The notes under the pieces are model-generated. The model searched no databases and was not told the origin of the DNA. It saw only the letters and a program-made list of their open reading frames with translations. A DNA stretch of 18,462 nucleotides from Patescibacteria group bacterium (GTDB lineage: Bacteria; Patescibacteriota; UBA1384; XYA2-FULL-43-10; 1-14-0-10-43-13), in the NCBI GenBank assembly GCA_022705465.1, contig JAKJEK010000004.1:1-18462 (forward strand). Direction: 5' to 3'. The stretch's first letter is position 1, and the number at the start of each line of letters is the position of its first letter. The position numbers and the translations under genes were made by a program. Shown piece by piece: positions 7,015 through 14,190 of the stretch.

Positions 7015-8304
7015 GTGAAAGAACTGAAAAGCAAATTTAAACTTAGTATTTCCCAGTATCTATTATTGGGAAGTACCTTTATGATTCCTTTTTATATTTT
7101 TCGTTTTTCAATCTGGGGTATACCAACAAATGTGTTTGAGGTTACCACAATTGTAACACTAGTGGCTTTTTTGATTGGTTGTCGGGGCCGTACAAAACCT
7201 TTGGTGCGGGGTGCAATTTGGCCCTACTTATTACTTGTGTTGGTGGTGGCGATTGCGTTGAAATCGCCAGATCAGATGCAGGCACTGGGAATAGCCAAAG
7301 GATGGTTTGTTGTACCATTCATATACTGCTGGTTGGTAATCAATAACTTTCATCAACACGATGTGGCCAAGCTGGCGCTACCAATTCTGGCAGCAACAAT
7401 ACTTATATCGCTCTGGGCGATTGGCCAGCAAATGCAGATTGTTACCACAGCCTTTTATCAGAACGGGGATGCGACGTTCGATCAGTACTTGCTGGAGAAT
7501 TTTCGGGCTTTCGGTCCATTCGAATCACCGAACTACTTAGCTATGTTTTTGTTGCCGGCGTTTTTTATATCTTCGTTGGTTTTCGTCGAGATAAAAAACA
7601 AAGATAAACGTTTGCTGGCTAGTCTGTTATTCGCCATTCCGTTAATAGCGCTGTATGCAACAGAGTCGAGGGGTGGATTTATGGCATTGGGCGTGACGGC
7701 AGTATTGGCATTTTACTTAATGACACGTAGGGTGTGCGATTGTAGTAATGTGATGCATCGGTACTCGTGGTATAGGTGGTTATGCGGAGTAACTCAATAT
7801 GGTTTTCTGGCTGGTTTGGCAATTTTTATTATGCTTATGGTCTATGCAATTGCCCGTGATCCATCAAGGTTGGAGAGCGATATGGCCAGAATAGAGATCT
7901 ATCGCTATTCCTGGCAGATGGTGCGAGATAACCCTATCTGGGGTGTTGGTTTGGGGAATTACCATACCGCAATTGAAGAGGCGACGCGTCAGTTTCCTTT
8001 GTTTAGGATTTCTGTGTTGCCTTACGCACTGCACCCTCACAATCTAGTTATGGCTTTATGGTTGAATTTAGGTATAGCGGGTCTAGCGGTATTTGCAATT
8101 GTTGTCGTTAGTTATTTTCGGAGGTTGCGGCAGACAATTGATCCACTGCGTTGGGCAGGTGCGCTAGCGATGATATCAATTTTAGTGCATGGAGTGGTTG
8201 ACACGACCTATTTCAAAAACGATTTGTCGGCATTATTTTGGTTGACGGTAGCTTTAGCATATGTACCAAAGGCTGAAGATGCCTCAGCTGGCCAGAAGGA
8301 TTAG
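7015..8304 (+). CDS. O-antigen ligase/polymerase-like membrane protein (Wzy_C family), copy 1
   Basis: 429 residues from GTG 7015, or 443 from the ATG at 6973. I prefer the GTG: GAGAGAG lies 9 bases before it, and a TTGAGT-N17-TATAAA promoter would start transcription after the ATG. About ten to twelve hydrophobic segments are visible. The conserved region typical of WaaL/Wzy proteins is clear: ESRGGFMALG around the mid-point, then a large loop with RIEIYRYSWQMVRDNPIWG, VGLGNYHTAI and the HPHNLVMALW histidine motif before the last helices. These proteins join lipid-linked glycan chains to an acceptor or polymerise repeat units on the outer face of the cytoplasmic membrane. A lineage probably lacking LPS would use it on another acceptor, for example a wall polymer or glycoprotein (inference). 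Transcribed divergently from the flippase operon, next to a second, distinct family member. Confidence 0.85.
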   Translation: MKELKSKFKLSISQYLLLGSTFMIPFYIFRFSIWGIPTNVFEVTTIVTLVAFLIGCRGRTKPLVRGAIWPYLLLVLVVAIALKSPDQMQALGIAKGWFVVPFIYCWLVINNFHQHDVAKLALPILAATILISLWAIGQQMQIVTTAFYQNGDATFDQYLLENFRAFGPFESPNYLAMFLLPAFFISSLVFVEIKNKDKRLLASLLFAIPLIALYATESRGGFMALGVTAVLAFYLMTRRVCDCSNVMHRYSWYRWLCGVTQYGFLAGLAIFIMLMVYAIARDPSRLESDMARIEIYRYSWQMVRDNPIWGVGLGNYHTAIEEATRQFPLFRISVLPYALHPHNLVMALWLNLGIAGLAVFAIVVVSYFRRLRQTIDPLRWAGALAMISILVHGVVDTTYFKNDLSALFWLTVALAYVPKAEDASAGQKD

Positions 8305-8323
8305 CCATAAAGCATTAGTGTGG

Positions 8324-8351
8324 TTTACTGTTTCTCTGGGTTGCTTATAAT
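8324..8351 (+). promoter_or_regulatory. Candidate sigma70-type promoter for the second ligase-like gene
   Basis: TTTACT (8324-8329), a 16-base spacer and a perfect TATAAT (8346-8351), in the 78-base gap between the two ligase-like genes. It lies 31 bases before the TTG start. Confidence 0.5.
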
Positions 8352-8382
8352 TTCGTTATATTATTTGCGGTGAGTAACTAAT

Positions 8383-9624
8383 TTGATAGTATTGCAGTCA
8401 ATGATACAAGAAAAGACAAAAGTTCTGAATTATTATTTATTGATAGTGATTTTTCTATTTTTGCCTTTTTCGTCATGGCTAGTTAGTTTAACTGGAAGAC
8501 CGGAACTCAGTTTGATTCGGGACATTTTGGTTATTGCTCTGTTGTTGCTGGCTTTAGTCAAAAATGGTGATAGAACTCAACACAATAGATTAGTACTTGG
8601 TTTATCTGTTGCTTTTGTTGTGTGGGGAGTGTTGTCTGTATTTTGGCGGGAGGCTAGTTTTGTTCAGTGGTTGCGTGGAGCGCGCTTTGATTTGATGCCA
8701 ATTGTGTTTTTTGCCGCTGCATCGACATTTATTTGCGATCGCAATGAGGATCAAGGATTGTTTCGAGTTGTAATTGGTGCCGGGGCGGTGATTGGAGTAT
8801 TGGGGATCCTGGAGTTGTGCGGCATAAGGCTCCCACTCTACACCGATTACTCTGCGGTTGGGGCGATCAAGGATATTAATTATGTTGGAGAATGGAATCA
8901 GGTTAGATTAAAGTCTGTGTTGGCTGGTCCAAATGCGCTCGGTTTGTATATGCTAACACTGGTTGCGTTTGTATATTCTTATTTAAGCGGAAGAAAGAGA
9001 CTGCTGCTCTTTGTCTTTTTCTCAGTGATTTTATTTCTGACTTTTTCTCGAAGCGCACTAATCGGTTTGCTGGTGTTGCTGTTTGTGGCAGGGTTTTGGA
9101 ACTTGAAACCAAAGTTCGGGTTAGTGAAGACTGTGTCGGCAGTGGCCATGGTGGTATTGGTGATGGGTATGACGGGATTCTTGTTGATGAGTAGTCCGGT
9201 ATTGAAAAATTTTATTACCCATGGCGATTCCTCTAGCTTGCGCTGGCAGCAGTATGAACGAGTTTGGGAGCAGAGAGGTGAGATTGGTTTGCTGGGAAGG
9301 GGTGCGGGAGGTGCGGGGCCCTCCTCCCAAAATAGATTAGATGGCGGGCCTAATCGGTGGACGGAGAACGTTTACTTGGATATGTTTGAAGCATATGGAT
9401 TGGTGGGTGCTATGCTTTACCTGTCATTGATAATTAGCTTGATGTTAGCAATTGTAAGGACAAAAAGCCTTGATGCTCGGGGGTCAATATTAATCCTTAT
9501 TTCGTTCGGTGTATCTGGAATATTTCTCAATTACTATGTGGGGCAGATTGGGATTTATCTGTTTTGGTTAATGCACAGTATGGTATTACGTAGGGCGAAT
9601 CCGAGATTGGGTAATATCGGTTAG
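8383..9624 (+). CDS. O-antigen ligase/polymerase-like membrane protein (Wzy_C family), copy 2
   Basis: 413 residues starting at TTG 8383. GGTGAG (8369-8374) sits 8 bases upstream, whereas the in-frame ATG at 8401 has no ribosome site, so TTG is the better start. There are ten or more hydrophobic segments. The region TFSRSALIGLLVLLFVAGFW corresponds to the SR-G motif of the family. The extracytoplasmic loop with SSLRWQQYERVW, GAGGAGPSS and WTENVYLDMFEAYGLVG matches the pre-C-terminal loop; here the HxxN-type motif of copy 1 is replaced by TENVYLD, a common variant. The two neighbours share family but little visible sequence identity, so they are probably not a recent duplication. One could be the polymerase and the other the ligase, but the sequence does not say which. 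A GT4 glycosyltransferase follows. Confidence 0.83.
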   Translation: MIVLQSMIQEKTKVLNYYLLIVIFLFLPFSSWLVSLTGRPELSLIRDILVIALLLLALVKNGDRTQHNRLVLGLSVAFVVWGVLSVFWREASFVQWLRGARFDLMPIVFFAAASTFICDRNEDQGLFRVVIGAGAVIGVLGILELCGIRLPLYTDYSAVGAIKDINYVGEWNQVRLKSVLAGPNALGLYMLTLVAFVYSYLSGRKRLLLFVFFSVILFLTFSRSALIGLLVLLFVAGFWNLKPKFGLVKTVSAVAMVVLVMGMTGFLLMSSPVLKNFITHGDSSSLRWQQYERVWEQRGEIGLLGRGAGGAGPSSQNRLDGGPNRWTENVYLDMFEAYGLVGAMLYLSLIISLMLAIVRTKSLDARGSILILISFGVSGIFLNYYVGQIGIYLFWLMHSMVLRRANPRLGNIG

Positions 9625-9693
9625 ATATGGTTTGTCGGTAAATTGCCAGTGTGGTAATTTAAGATAAATAATTGTTTAAGGTAGGGCTATATT

Positions 9694-10857
9694 ATGGCAA
9701 GAGTACTAATTGATGGAAGATTTGTTGGGGTGGGAGAGTCGATATCTCGCTACACCTTAGAGCTCTTAAAGCATATATTGAAGATCGATCGAAAAAATGA
9801 GTACACATTGCTGGTGCGGCCGCTAGGCGAGGAAGTGTTATTAGCAAACTATCCGGATCTGATTGAGGTTCCCAATTTGCAGCTGAGCGTTTTGGACGTG
9901 AAGCACTATTCATTGGATGAACAGACGAAGTTGCTCGCTTACCTAAATGAAGAGAAGTTTGACCTAGTTCATTTTACGCAGTTTAATCACCCGATAAGAT
10001 ACAAAAGGCCGTTTGTAATTACGATTCATGATCTAACGATTTTTCATCACAACATGGATCAAGGTTGGATTAAGCGAATGGCGTTTAGTCGAGTGATGAA
10101 ATCAGCCGTCGGCCGATCTTCAAAGATCATTACTGTGTCTGATACGACAAAGCGTGAATTGGTTGAAAGATATGGGATAAGTGGTAGCAAAGTTGCCGTA
10201 ATTTATAATGGGATCGATCACTCTAGATACAACAAGGAAGTCAAGAGCGAGAAAAAAAGAATCGATGATTTCCGAACTAAATATCAGATTGCGGAGCCGT
10301 ACATACTCTACACTGGGATGTGGAAGCAGCATAAGAATTTGGTGAGATTGCTGCGGGCATTTGAAAATACTTATGAAACAGAGGAGATGAAGGGAAAGGT
10401 GCAGTTAGTGTTGGTAGGTAAGGTTGATGATAACGAAAGGGAAGTTTTGGCTGAGATAGAGCGCATCAACAAAAAGTATGGATCTCTGGGTTTTGAGGCG
10501 GTTAGGGTTACAGGCTATGTAGATGAGTGGGAGCTGCCTTTAGCTTATGCTGAAGCTCTGGCATACGTGATTCCGTCACTGTCAGAGGGTTTTGGTATGC
10601 CGCCATTAGAAGCGATGGCTTGCGGAACGCCGGTGATTGCTTCAAACGCTTCGTGTATTCCTGAGGTGTTGGGAGACGCTCCATTATATTTTAATCCAAA
10701 GAGCGAAAAAGAGATGAGTGAGGCGATGGCGAAGATGGTGAAGGACGGAAAGCTGCGAGATAAGTTACGGGAGCAGGGCTTGAAGCAAGCGCAAAAATAC
10801 CGTTGGGACGAGGCGGCTAAGGAGATTCACAAAATTTATCGGGCGGTTTTACAGTAA
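9694..10857 (+). CDS. Glycosyltransferase family 4 (GT-B fold)
   Basis: 387 residues, the normal length for GT4 enzymes. The N-terminal acceptor domain begins MARVLIDGRFVGVGESISRY and contains FDLVHFTQFNHPI and ITIHDLTIFHH. The donor-binding domain has ILYTGMWKQHKNLVRLLRAF, VTGYVDEWELPLAYAEA and the E-x7-E retaining-transferase motif SEGFGMPPLEA (E298 and E306), followed by CGTPVIASNASCIPEVLGD. It should transfer a sugar, often mannose or glucose, from a nucleotide donor to a lipid-linked acceptor on the cytoplasmic side of the membrane. Two GG-containing patches (AAGG, AGGG) lie 7-13 bases before the ATG. The stop TAA is followed by a second in-frame stop TAG. The gene is the last of the rightward glycan cluster. 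Donor and acceptor are unknown. Confidence 0.9.
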   Translation: MARVLIDGRFVGVGESISRYTLELLKHILKIDRKNEYTLLVRPLGEEVLLANYPDLIEVPNLQLSVLDVKHYSLDEQTKLLAYLNEEKFDLVHFTQFNHPIRYKRPFVITIHDLTIFHHNMDQGWIKRMAFSRVMKSAVGRSSKIITVSDTTKRELVERYGISGSKVAVIYNGIDHSRYNKEVKSEKKRIDDFRTKYQIAEPYILYTGMWKQHKNLVRLLRAFENTYETEEMKGKVQLVLVGKVDDNEREVLAEIERINKKYGSLGFEAVRVTGYVDEWELPLAYAEALAYVIPSLSEGFGMPPLEAMACGTPVIASNASCIPEVLGDAPLYFNPKSEKEMSEAMAKMVKDGKLRDKLREQGLKQAQKYRWDEAAKEIHKIYRAVLQ

Positions 10858-10875
10858 TAGCCTAAATAATCAAAC

Positions 10876-10904
10876 AAAAAAACGGCTGGAGTTCTCCAGC
10901 CGTT
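10876..10904 (-). terminator. Intrinsic terminator of the metalloprotease gene
   Basis: A perfect 10-bp stem, AACGGCTGGA (10881-10890) and TCCAGCCGTT (10895-10904), with the 4-base loop GTTC. On the minus strand it is followed by a run of T (complement of the A run at 10876-10882), as in a rho-independent terminator. On the plus strand no T run follows, so it serves the leftward gene best, though it may also slow transcription from the glycosyltransferase gene. Confidence 0.8.
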
Positions 10905-10917
10905 CTGGTGAGATGGC

Positions 10918-11592
10918 CTAGCGCCGGAAGTAGACTCGAAGGTCGTATTGGCAAATAGCGCAGAAGGGTCCATGCCGAAGCCGATCAAGGGAGATCTGCT
11001 TCCAGTCGTCGGGGACGCTGAGTCCCTGGCGCATGGCGCATCGGTTGGTGCAGTGCCGACCGAGTGAATCTTCCACGTTGTCGGTGCGGTGTTGCGGGAT
11101 AAGCCCGAATACGTGGCCGAGTTCGTGGATCGTCTCTGTTTCAACACATGCCCATTGGGTGTGTCGATCAAGATTTCTAAAGCGGTGAGTCGAGATGACG
11201 GTGCCAAGTGATGGCTGAGCTACGCCGATGATGAAGTTGTTGTTGTCGGCGTAGATGTCGGAGTGAAGAACAGCGACATCGTAGTGGCGGATGTGCTGTT
11301 GCCAGGGTTCGGTCAACAAACAATGAAGGATAACACTCGCGTCGAGCTGGTTTGGTCGAGCGCTGTGAATAGCGCCCTGATGGAGATACCAGTCGATGCT
11401 ACGATAGTCGGCCAGTTTTCCGTCTGGATGACGATAGGGATCCATGCGGAAAGCACCGAAATTCAGGATGTTAATGCGACTGCTTACTTTGGCAGCTTCG
11501 AGAACAGCTCGAATACCGCTAAAGACGGCGTCGCATTCATTTTGGGTGATGCCCGGCTGGAACATAACGTAGATAGGCCGCAAATAGCTCAT
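10918..11592 (-). CDS. Archaemetzincin-like zinc metalloprotease
   Basis: 224 residues, close to the size of archaemetzincins. HELGHVFG (H156, E157, H160, G163) supplies two zinc ligands and the catalytic Glu. The canonical family pattern then has the third His two residues after the Gly, joined to a cysteine motif (HC-x4-C-x-M, later CxxC). Here the corresponding HCTNRCAM (H180, C181, C185, M187) comes 16 residues after G163, and CAIC (C211, C214) follows. The structural-zinc cysteines and Met-turn are kept but the HExxH segment is separated by an extra loop of about 14 residues; H167 in that loop is another possible ligand. No signal peptide, so it is probably cytoplasmic. GGGAG lies about 7 bases before the ATG. 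It has its own strong promoter and terminator, and hand counts on two 60-base lines gave 57-60% GC against about 38% in the neighbouring glycosyltransferase gene. The substrate is unknown. Confidence 0.8.
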   Translation of the reverse strand: MSYLRPIYVMFQPGITQNECDAVFSGIRAVLEAAKVSSRINILNFGAFRMDPYRHPDGKLADYRSIDWYLHQGAIHSARPNQLDASVILHCLLTEPWQQHIRHYDVAVLHSDIYADNNNFIIGVAQPSLGTVISTHRFRNLDRHTQWACVETETIHELGHVFGLIPQHRTDNVEDSLGRHCTNRCAMRQGLSVPDDWKQISLDRLRHGPFCAICQYDLRVYFRR

Positions 11593-11627
11593 CTGAGTTC
11601 TCCCGTCGTTTGGTGTTCCAACGTGTT

Positions 11628-11656
11628 ATTATACAACTGCATGTCGATATAGTCAA
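11628..11656 (-). promoter_or_regulatory. Strong sigma70-type promoter for the metalloprotease gene
   Basis: On the minus strand, TTGACT (11656-11651), a 17-base spacer and a perfect TATAAT (11633-11628): 11 of 12 consensus positions at the optimal spacing. This is the best promoter in the window. The start would fall near 11621, giving a leader of about 30 bases with GGGAG before the ATG. Confidence 0.75.
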
Positions 11657-11658
11657 GA

Positions 11659-11687
11659 TTGAAAAAAGAGCGGTGTTCTGGTATGCT
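11659..11687 (+). promoter_or_regulatory. Candidate extended -10 promoter for the pyrophosphatase operon
   Basis: TTGAAA (11659-11664), a 17-base spacer and TATGCT (11682-11687), preceded by TGG to give the extended -10 form TGnTATGCT. It is divergent from, and immediately beside, the metalloprotease promoter. A second possible -10, TATATT (11752-11757) with TTGTTT 16 bases upstream, lies closer to the gene. Confidence 0.45.
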
Positions 11688-11720
11688 AAACGGGAATTTG
11701 AGCTATGCTTGAAAAGTATT

Positions 11721-11745
11721 AACGCCATGTTGTTTGTGGCGTTTT
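11721..11745 (+). terminator. Leader hairpin, possible attenuator, upstream of the pyrophosphatase gene
   Basis: A 7-bp stem AACGCCA (11721-11727) and TGGCGTT (11737-11743) with a 9-base loop, followed by TTC and more T-rich sequence. It lies between the predicted promoter and the ribosome site. The T tract is short, so termination would be weak; it could be a leader structure instead. Confidence 0.3.
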
Positions 11746-11780
11746 CGATTGTATATTAATTAAAGAGGGAAAGGAGAAGT

Positions 11781-13892
11781 ATGTTTACGAATTCTCTGGC
11801 GATTGCACTGTCGGCATCGGTCCTGGCGGTCGTATACGCACTCATCTTAATATCGTACATTTTGAAGAAGCCAGTGGGCAATAAAAAAATGGCCGATATT
11901 GCAAAAGCAATTCAGGATGGCGCTACCGCGTTTCTCAATCGCCAATATTCAACAGTGGCGGCAGTAGCAGCCGTTCTATTTATTGTTTTGCTGTATACAC
12001 TAAATTGGCAGACGGCCGTTGGTTTCATAACCGGTGCAATATTATCGGCGTTGGCTGGTTATATCGGCATGATGGTATGCGTTAGGGCCAACGTTAGAAC
12101 TGCTGAGGCATCCAGAAAGGGTGTGCAAAGCGGAATGGATGTTGCTTTTAAGTCCGGCACAGTAACTGGAATGTTTGTAGTGGGATTGAGCCTGTTGGCA
12201 GTTGCCGGTTTTTATGCGATCTTTCGTGATACCGTTGCTTTGATTGGTTTTGGCTTTGGCGGTTCCCTCATTTCAATCTTTGCTCGCCTGGGTGGTGGAA
12301 TCTTTACTAAAGCAGCAGATGTTGGGGCAGATTTGGTGGGTAAAGTTGAAGCTGGTATCCCAGAAGATGACCCGCGTAACCCTGCAGTAATTGCCGATAA
12401 TGTTGGTGATAATGTTGGTGATGACGCTGGAATGGCAGCTGACTTGTTTGAAACATATTCAGTAACGGCTGTGGCAGCGATGCTGCTTGGATCTTTGACC
12501 TTTGACAATTTTGAAAACGCCGTACTGTATCCTTTGGTTCTTGGCGGTATTTCAATTTTTGCATCAATTTTCGGTAGCTTCTTTGTGAAACTATCAAAAA
12601 GATCAAAAAACATTATGGGGGCGTTATATCTAGGTCTGGCTATCTCGGCCGTTGTAGCTGCAGTAGCGTTTTATTTTGCAACAAACTGGTTAATGGAAGG
12701 TAATGGTTTGTTTTCTACTATCAATATCTACTACGCAGCGCTGATCGGTTTGTTAGTAACTGCAGCCATGGTAATTATTACTGAGTACTTTACCTCAACC
12801 AAATATGCTCCAGTTAGATCAATTGCCCAGAGTTCAACTACGGGTCATGGCACAAACATTATTGCAGGTTTGGCAGTGTCGATGCGATCGACAGCTGCTC
12901 CAGTGATTGTGATTGCGGCTAGTTTGTTGGGTGCTTTCCAGCTGGCAGGACTTTACGGTGTGGCGATTGCTGTTGTAAGCATGTTGTCGATGGCGGGTAT
13001 TGTGGTAGCAATTGATGCTTTTGGTCCGGTCGTTGATAATGCTGGTGGCATTGCAGAGATGGCAGAATTGCCGGAAGATGTGCGAGTCCATACTGATGCA
13101 TTAGATGCTGTCGGAAACACAACCAAGGCTGTAACTAAGGGTTACGCAATTGCTTCAGCCGGGTTGGCAGCGATTGTATTGTTTGCCAGTTATACCGAAG
13201 AGTTAGTAAATGCCGGTCGAACTTTGACTTTTGACTTAGCTGATCCTTATGTCATTATTGGTTTGTTTATCGGTGGATTGCTGCCATATTACTTTGCTTC
13301 TTTGGCGATGGAAGCCGTTGGCAAGGCGGCTGGTTCAGTGGTGGAGGAAGTTCGGCGTCAGTTTAGGGAGATCGCCGGAATTATGCAGGGTAAGGCTAAA
13401 CCTGATTATCGCCGAGCAGTTGATATTGTAACCAAAGCGGCAATTAAAGAGATGATTCTACCAACATTTATCGCCGTAGCTGCTCCGTTGTTAGTTGGTT
13501 TTGTTCTTGGTCCAGTTGCTTTGGGCGGTTTCCTGGTGGGTACAATTATTACCGGTTTGTTTGTCGCAATTTCGATGACATCTGGTGGTGGTGCTTGGGA
13601 TAATGCCAAGAAGTTTATTGAGACTGGAAGCTATGGTGGAAAAGGTTCTGCCGCTCATCAGGCAGCAGTGACCGGGGATACGGTTGGCGATCCATATAAA
13701 GACACGGCTGGCCCAGCTATCAATCCAATCATCAAAGTAGTGAATATTATCGCATTGCTAATTGCGCCGACTTTGGCTGGAGGTGACCCCAGTGTTTCCG
13801 TGAAAGTTGCGTTGATTGCAGTATTTGTTATTATTCTATTGGCATACGCGTGGTTCGGATCAAGAGGTAACAATACATCTAGCGCAAAATAG
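11781..13892 (+). CDS. hppA: Membrane-bound proton-translocating pyrophosphatase, K+-independent type
   Basis: 703 residues with about 16 transmembrane segments, the standard size. It couples hydrolysis of pyrophosphate to phosphate with proton export across the cytoplasmic membrane. The catalytic signature is complete: DVGADLVGKVEAGIPEDD at 180-197, then RNPAVIADNVGDNVGDDAG at 199-217. A second acidic motif lies near 640 (GGAWDNAKKFIE, then GDTVGDPYKDTAGP). The K+-dependence site reads GNTTKAVTKG at 445-454. Lys (K449) and Thr (T452) at these two positions mark the K+-independent subfamily, where K+-dependent enzymes have Ala and Gly or Ala; known members of that subfamily pump protons. AAGGAG is 4 bases before the ATG and a long purine run precedes it. 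It is followed 12 bases later by a DUF3006-like gene. It probably recovers energy from biosynthetic pyrophosphate in a cell with limited respiration (inference). Confidence 0.96.
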   Translation: MFTNSLAIALSASVLAVVYALILISYILKKPVGNKKMADIAKAIQDGATAFLNRQYSTVAAVAAVLFIVLLYTLNWQTAVGFITGAILSALAGYIGMMVCVRANVRTAEASRKGVQSGMDVAFKSGTVTGMFVVGLSLLAVAGFYAIFRDTVALIGFGFGGSLISIFARLGGGIFTKAADVGADLVGKVEAGIPEDDPRNPAVIADNVGDNVGDDAGMAADLFETYSVTAVAAMLLGSLTFDNFENAVLYPLVLGGISIFASIFGSFFVKLSKRSKNIMGALYLGLAISAVVAAVAFYFATNWLMEGNGLFSTINIYYAALIGLLVTAAMVIITEYFTSTKYAPVRSIAQSSTTGHGTNIIAGLAVSMRSTAAPVIVIAASLLGAFQLAGLYGVAIAVVSMLSMAGIVVAIDAFGPVVDNAGGIAEMAELPEDVRVHTDALDAVGNTTKAVTKGYAIASAGLAAIVLFASYTEELVNAGRTLTFDLADPYVIIGLFIGGLLPYYFASLAMEAVGKAAGSVVEEVRRQFREIAGIMQGKAKPDYRRAVDIVTKAAIKEMILPTFIAVAAPLLVGFVLGPVALGGFLVGTIITGLFVAISMTSGGGAWDNAKKFIETGSYGGKGSAAHQAAVTGDTVGDPYKDTAGPAINPIIKVVNIIALLIAPTLAGGDPSVSVKVALIAVFVIILLAYAWFGSRGNNTSSAK

Positions 13893-13904
13893 ACAGGCGA
13901 GTGT

Positions 13905-14144
13905 ATGAGTAAAAACCAAAGCGATGAGATTGTAAGTATCGAGGCACGATTGGCAAGTATCAACAAAGACAAGGCGACACTAACCTCGGGTAATGCCGAG
14001 GTTAGTGTTCCTGCCGATTTCCTTCCTTCGAGCTTGAAGGTCGATGATGTGGTTTGGGTTACGATTTCGACCGAAAGAGGCGAAAAAGAGAGGAGAGAAA
14101 AGCGAGCAAAGGACTTGCTTAATGAAATACTTAGGGGGGAATAG
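13905..14144 (+). CDS. DUF3006-like small protein
   Basis: 79 residues. The layout, with a short beta segment (KATLTSGNAEVSVPADFLP), then KVDDVVWVTI and a charged C-terminal helix rich in Arg, Lys and Glu, resembles the DUF3006 family of small bacterial proteins with an N-terminal beta-barrel-like part. The function of that family is not established. It starts 12 bases after the pyrophosphatase stop and is surely co-transcribed with it. The ribosome site is weak (GGCGAG a few bases upstream). The stop codon TAG (14142-14144) lies inside a perfect palindrome at 14140-14165. The family resemblance is by eye; the gene itself is credible from its position and composition. Confidence 0.65.
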   Translation: MSKNQSDEIVSIEARLASINKDKATLTSGNAEVSVPADFLPSSLKVDDVVWVTISTERGEKERREKRAKDLLNEILRGE

Positions 14145-14165
14145 GGACACAAGGGTGTCCCTATT
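14140..14165 (+). repeat. Perfect 11-bp inverted repeat, terminator-like or REP-like
   Basis: AATAGGGACAC (14140-14150), loop AAGG, GTGTCCCTATT (14155-14165), followed by GTTTAAATT. It could act as an intrinsic terminator between the pyrophosphatase unit and the tRNA nucleotidyltransferase gene, though the T tract is imperfect. The GGGACAC/GTGTCCC palindrome also resembles repetitive palindromes that are dispersed in some genomes. Only one copy was noticed here. Confidence 0.55.
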
Positions 14166-14190
14166 GTTTAAATTGAGCGAGGTAGACAGA

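Noticed and set aside
11263..11652. 129-codon plus-strand frame opposite the metalloprotease gene
   Set aside because: Antisense shadow; the minus-strand frame has the zinc-binding motif, promoter, ribosome site and terminator.
13658..14152. 164-codon minus-strand frame opposite the end of the pyrophosphatase gene
   Set aside because: It lies fully antisense to well-conserved coding sequence, has low-complexity Ser/Thr content and no ribosome site.
14044..14190. N-terminal extension of the tRNA nucleotidyltransferase frame
   Set aside because: It overlaps the DUF3006-like gene in another frame and crosses the palindrome; the ATG at 14191 has a ribosome site and starts the protein at the expected place.
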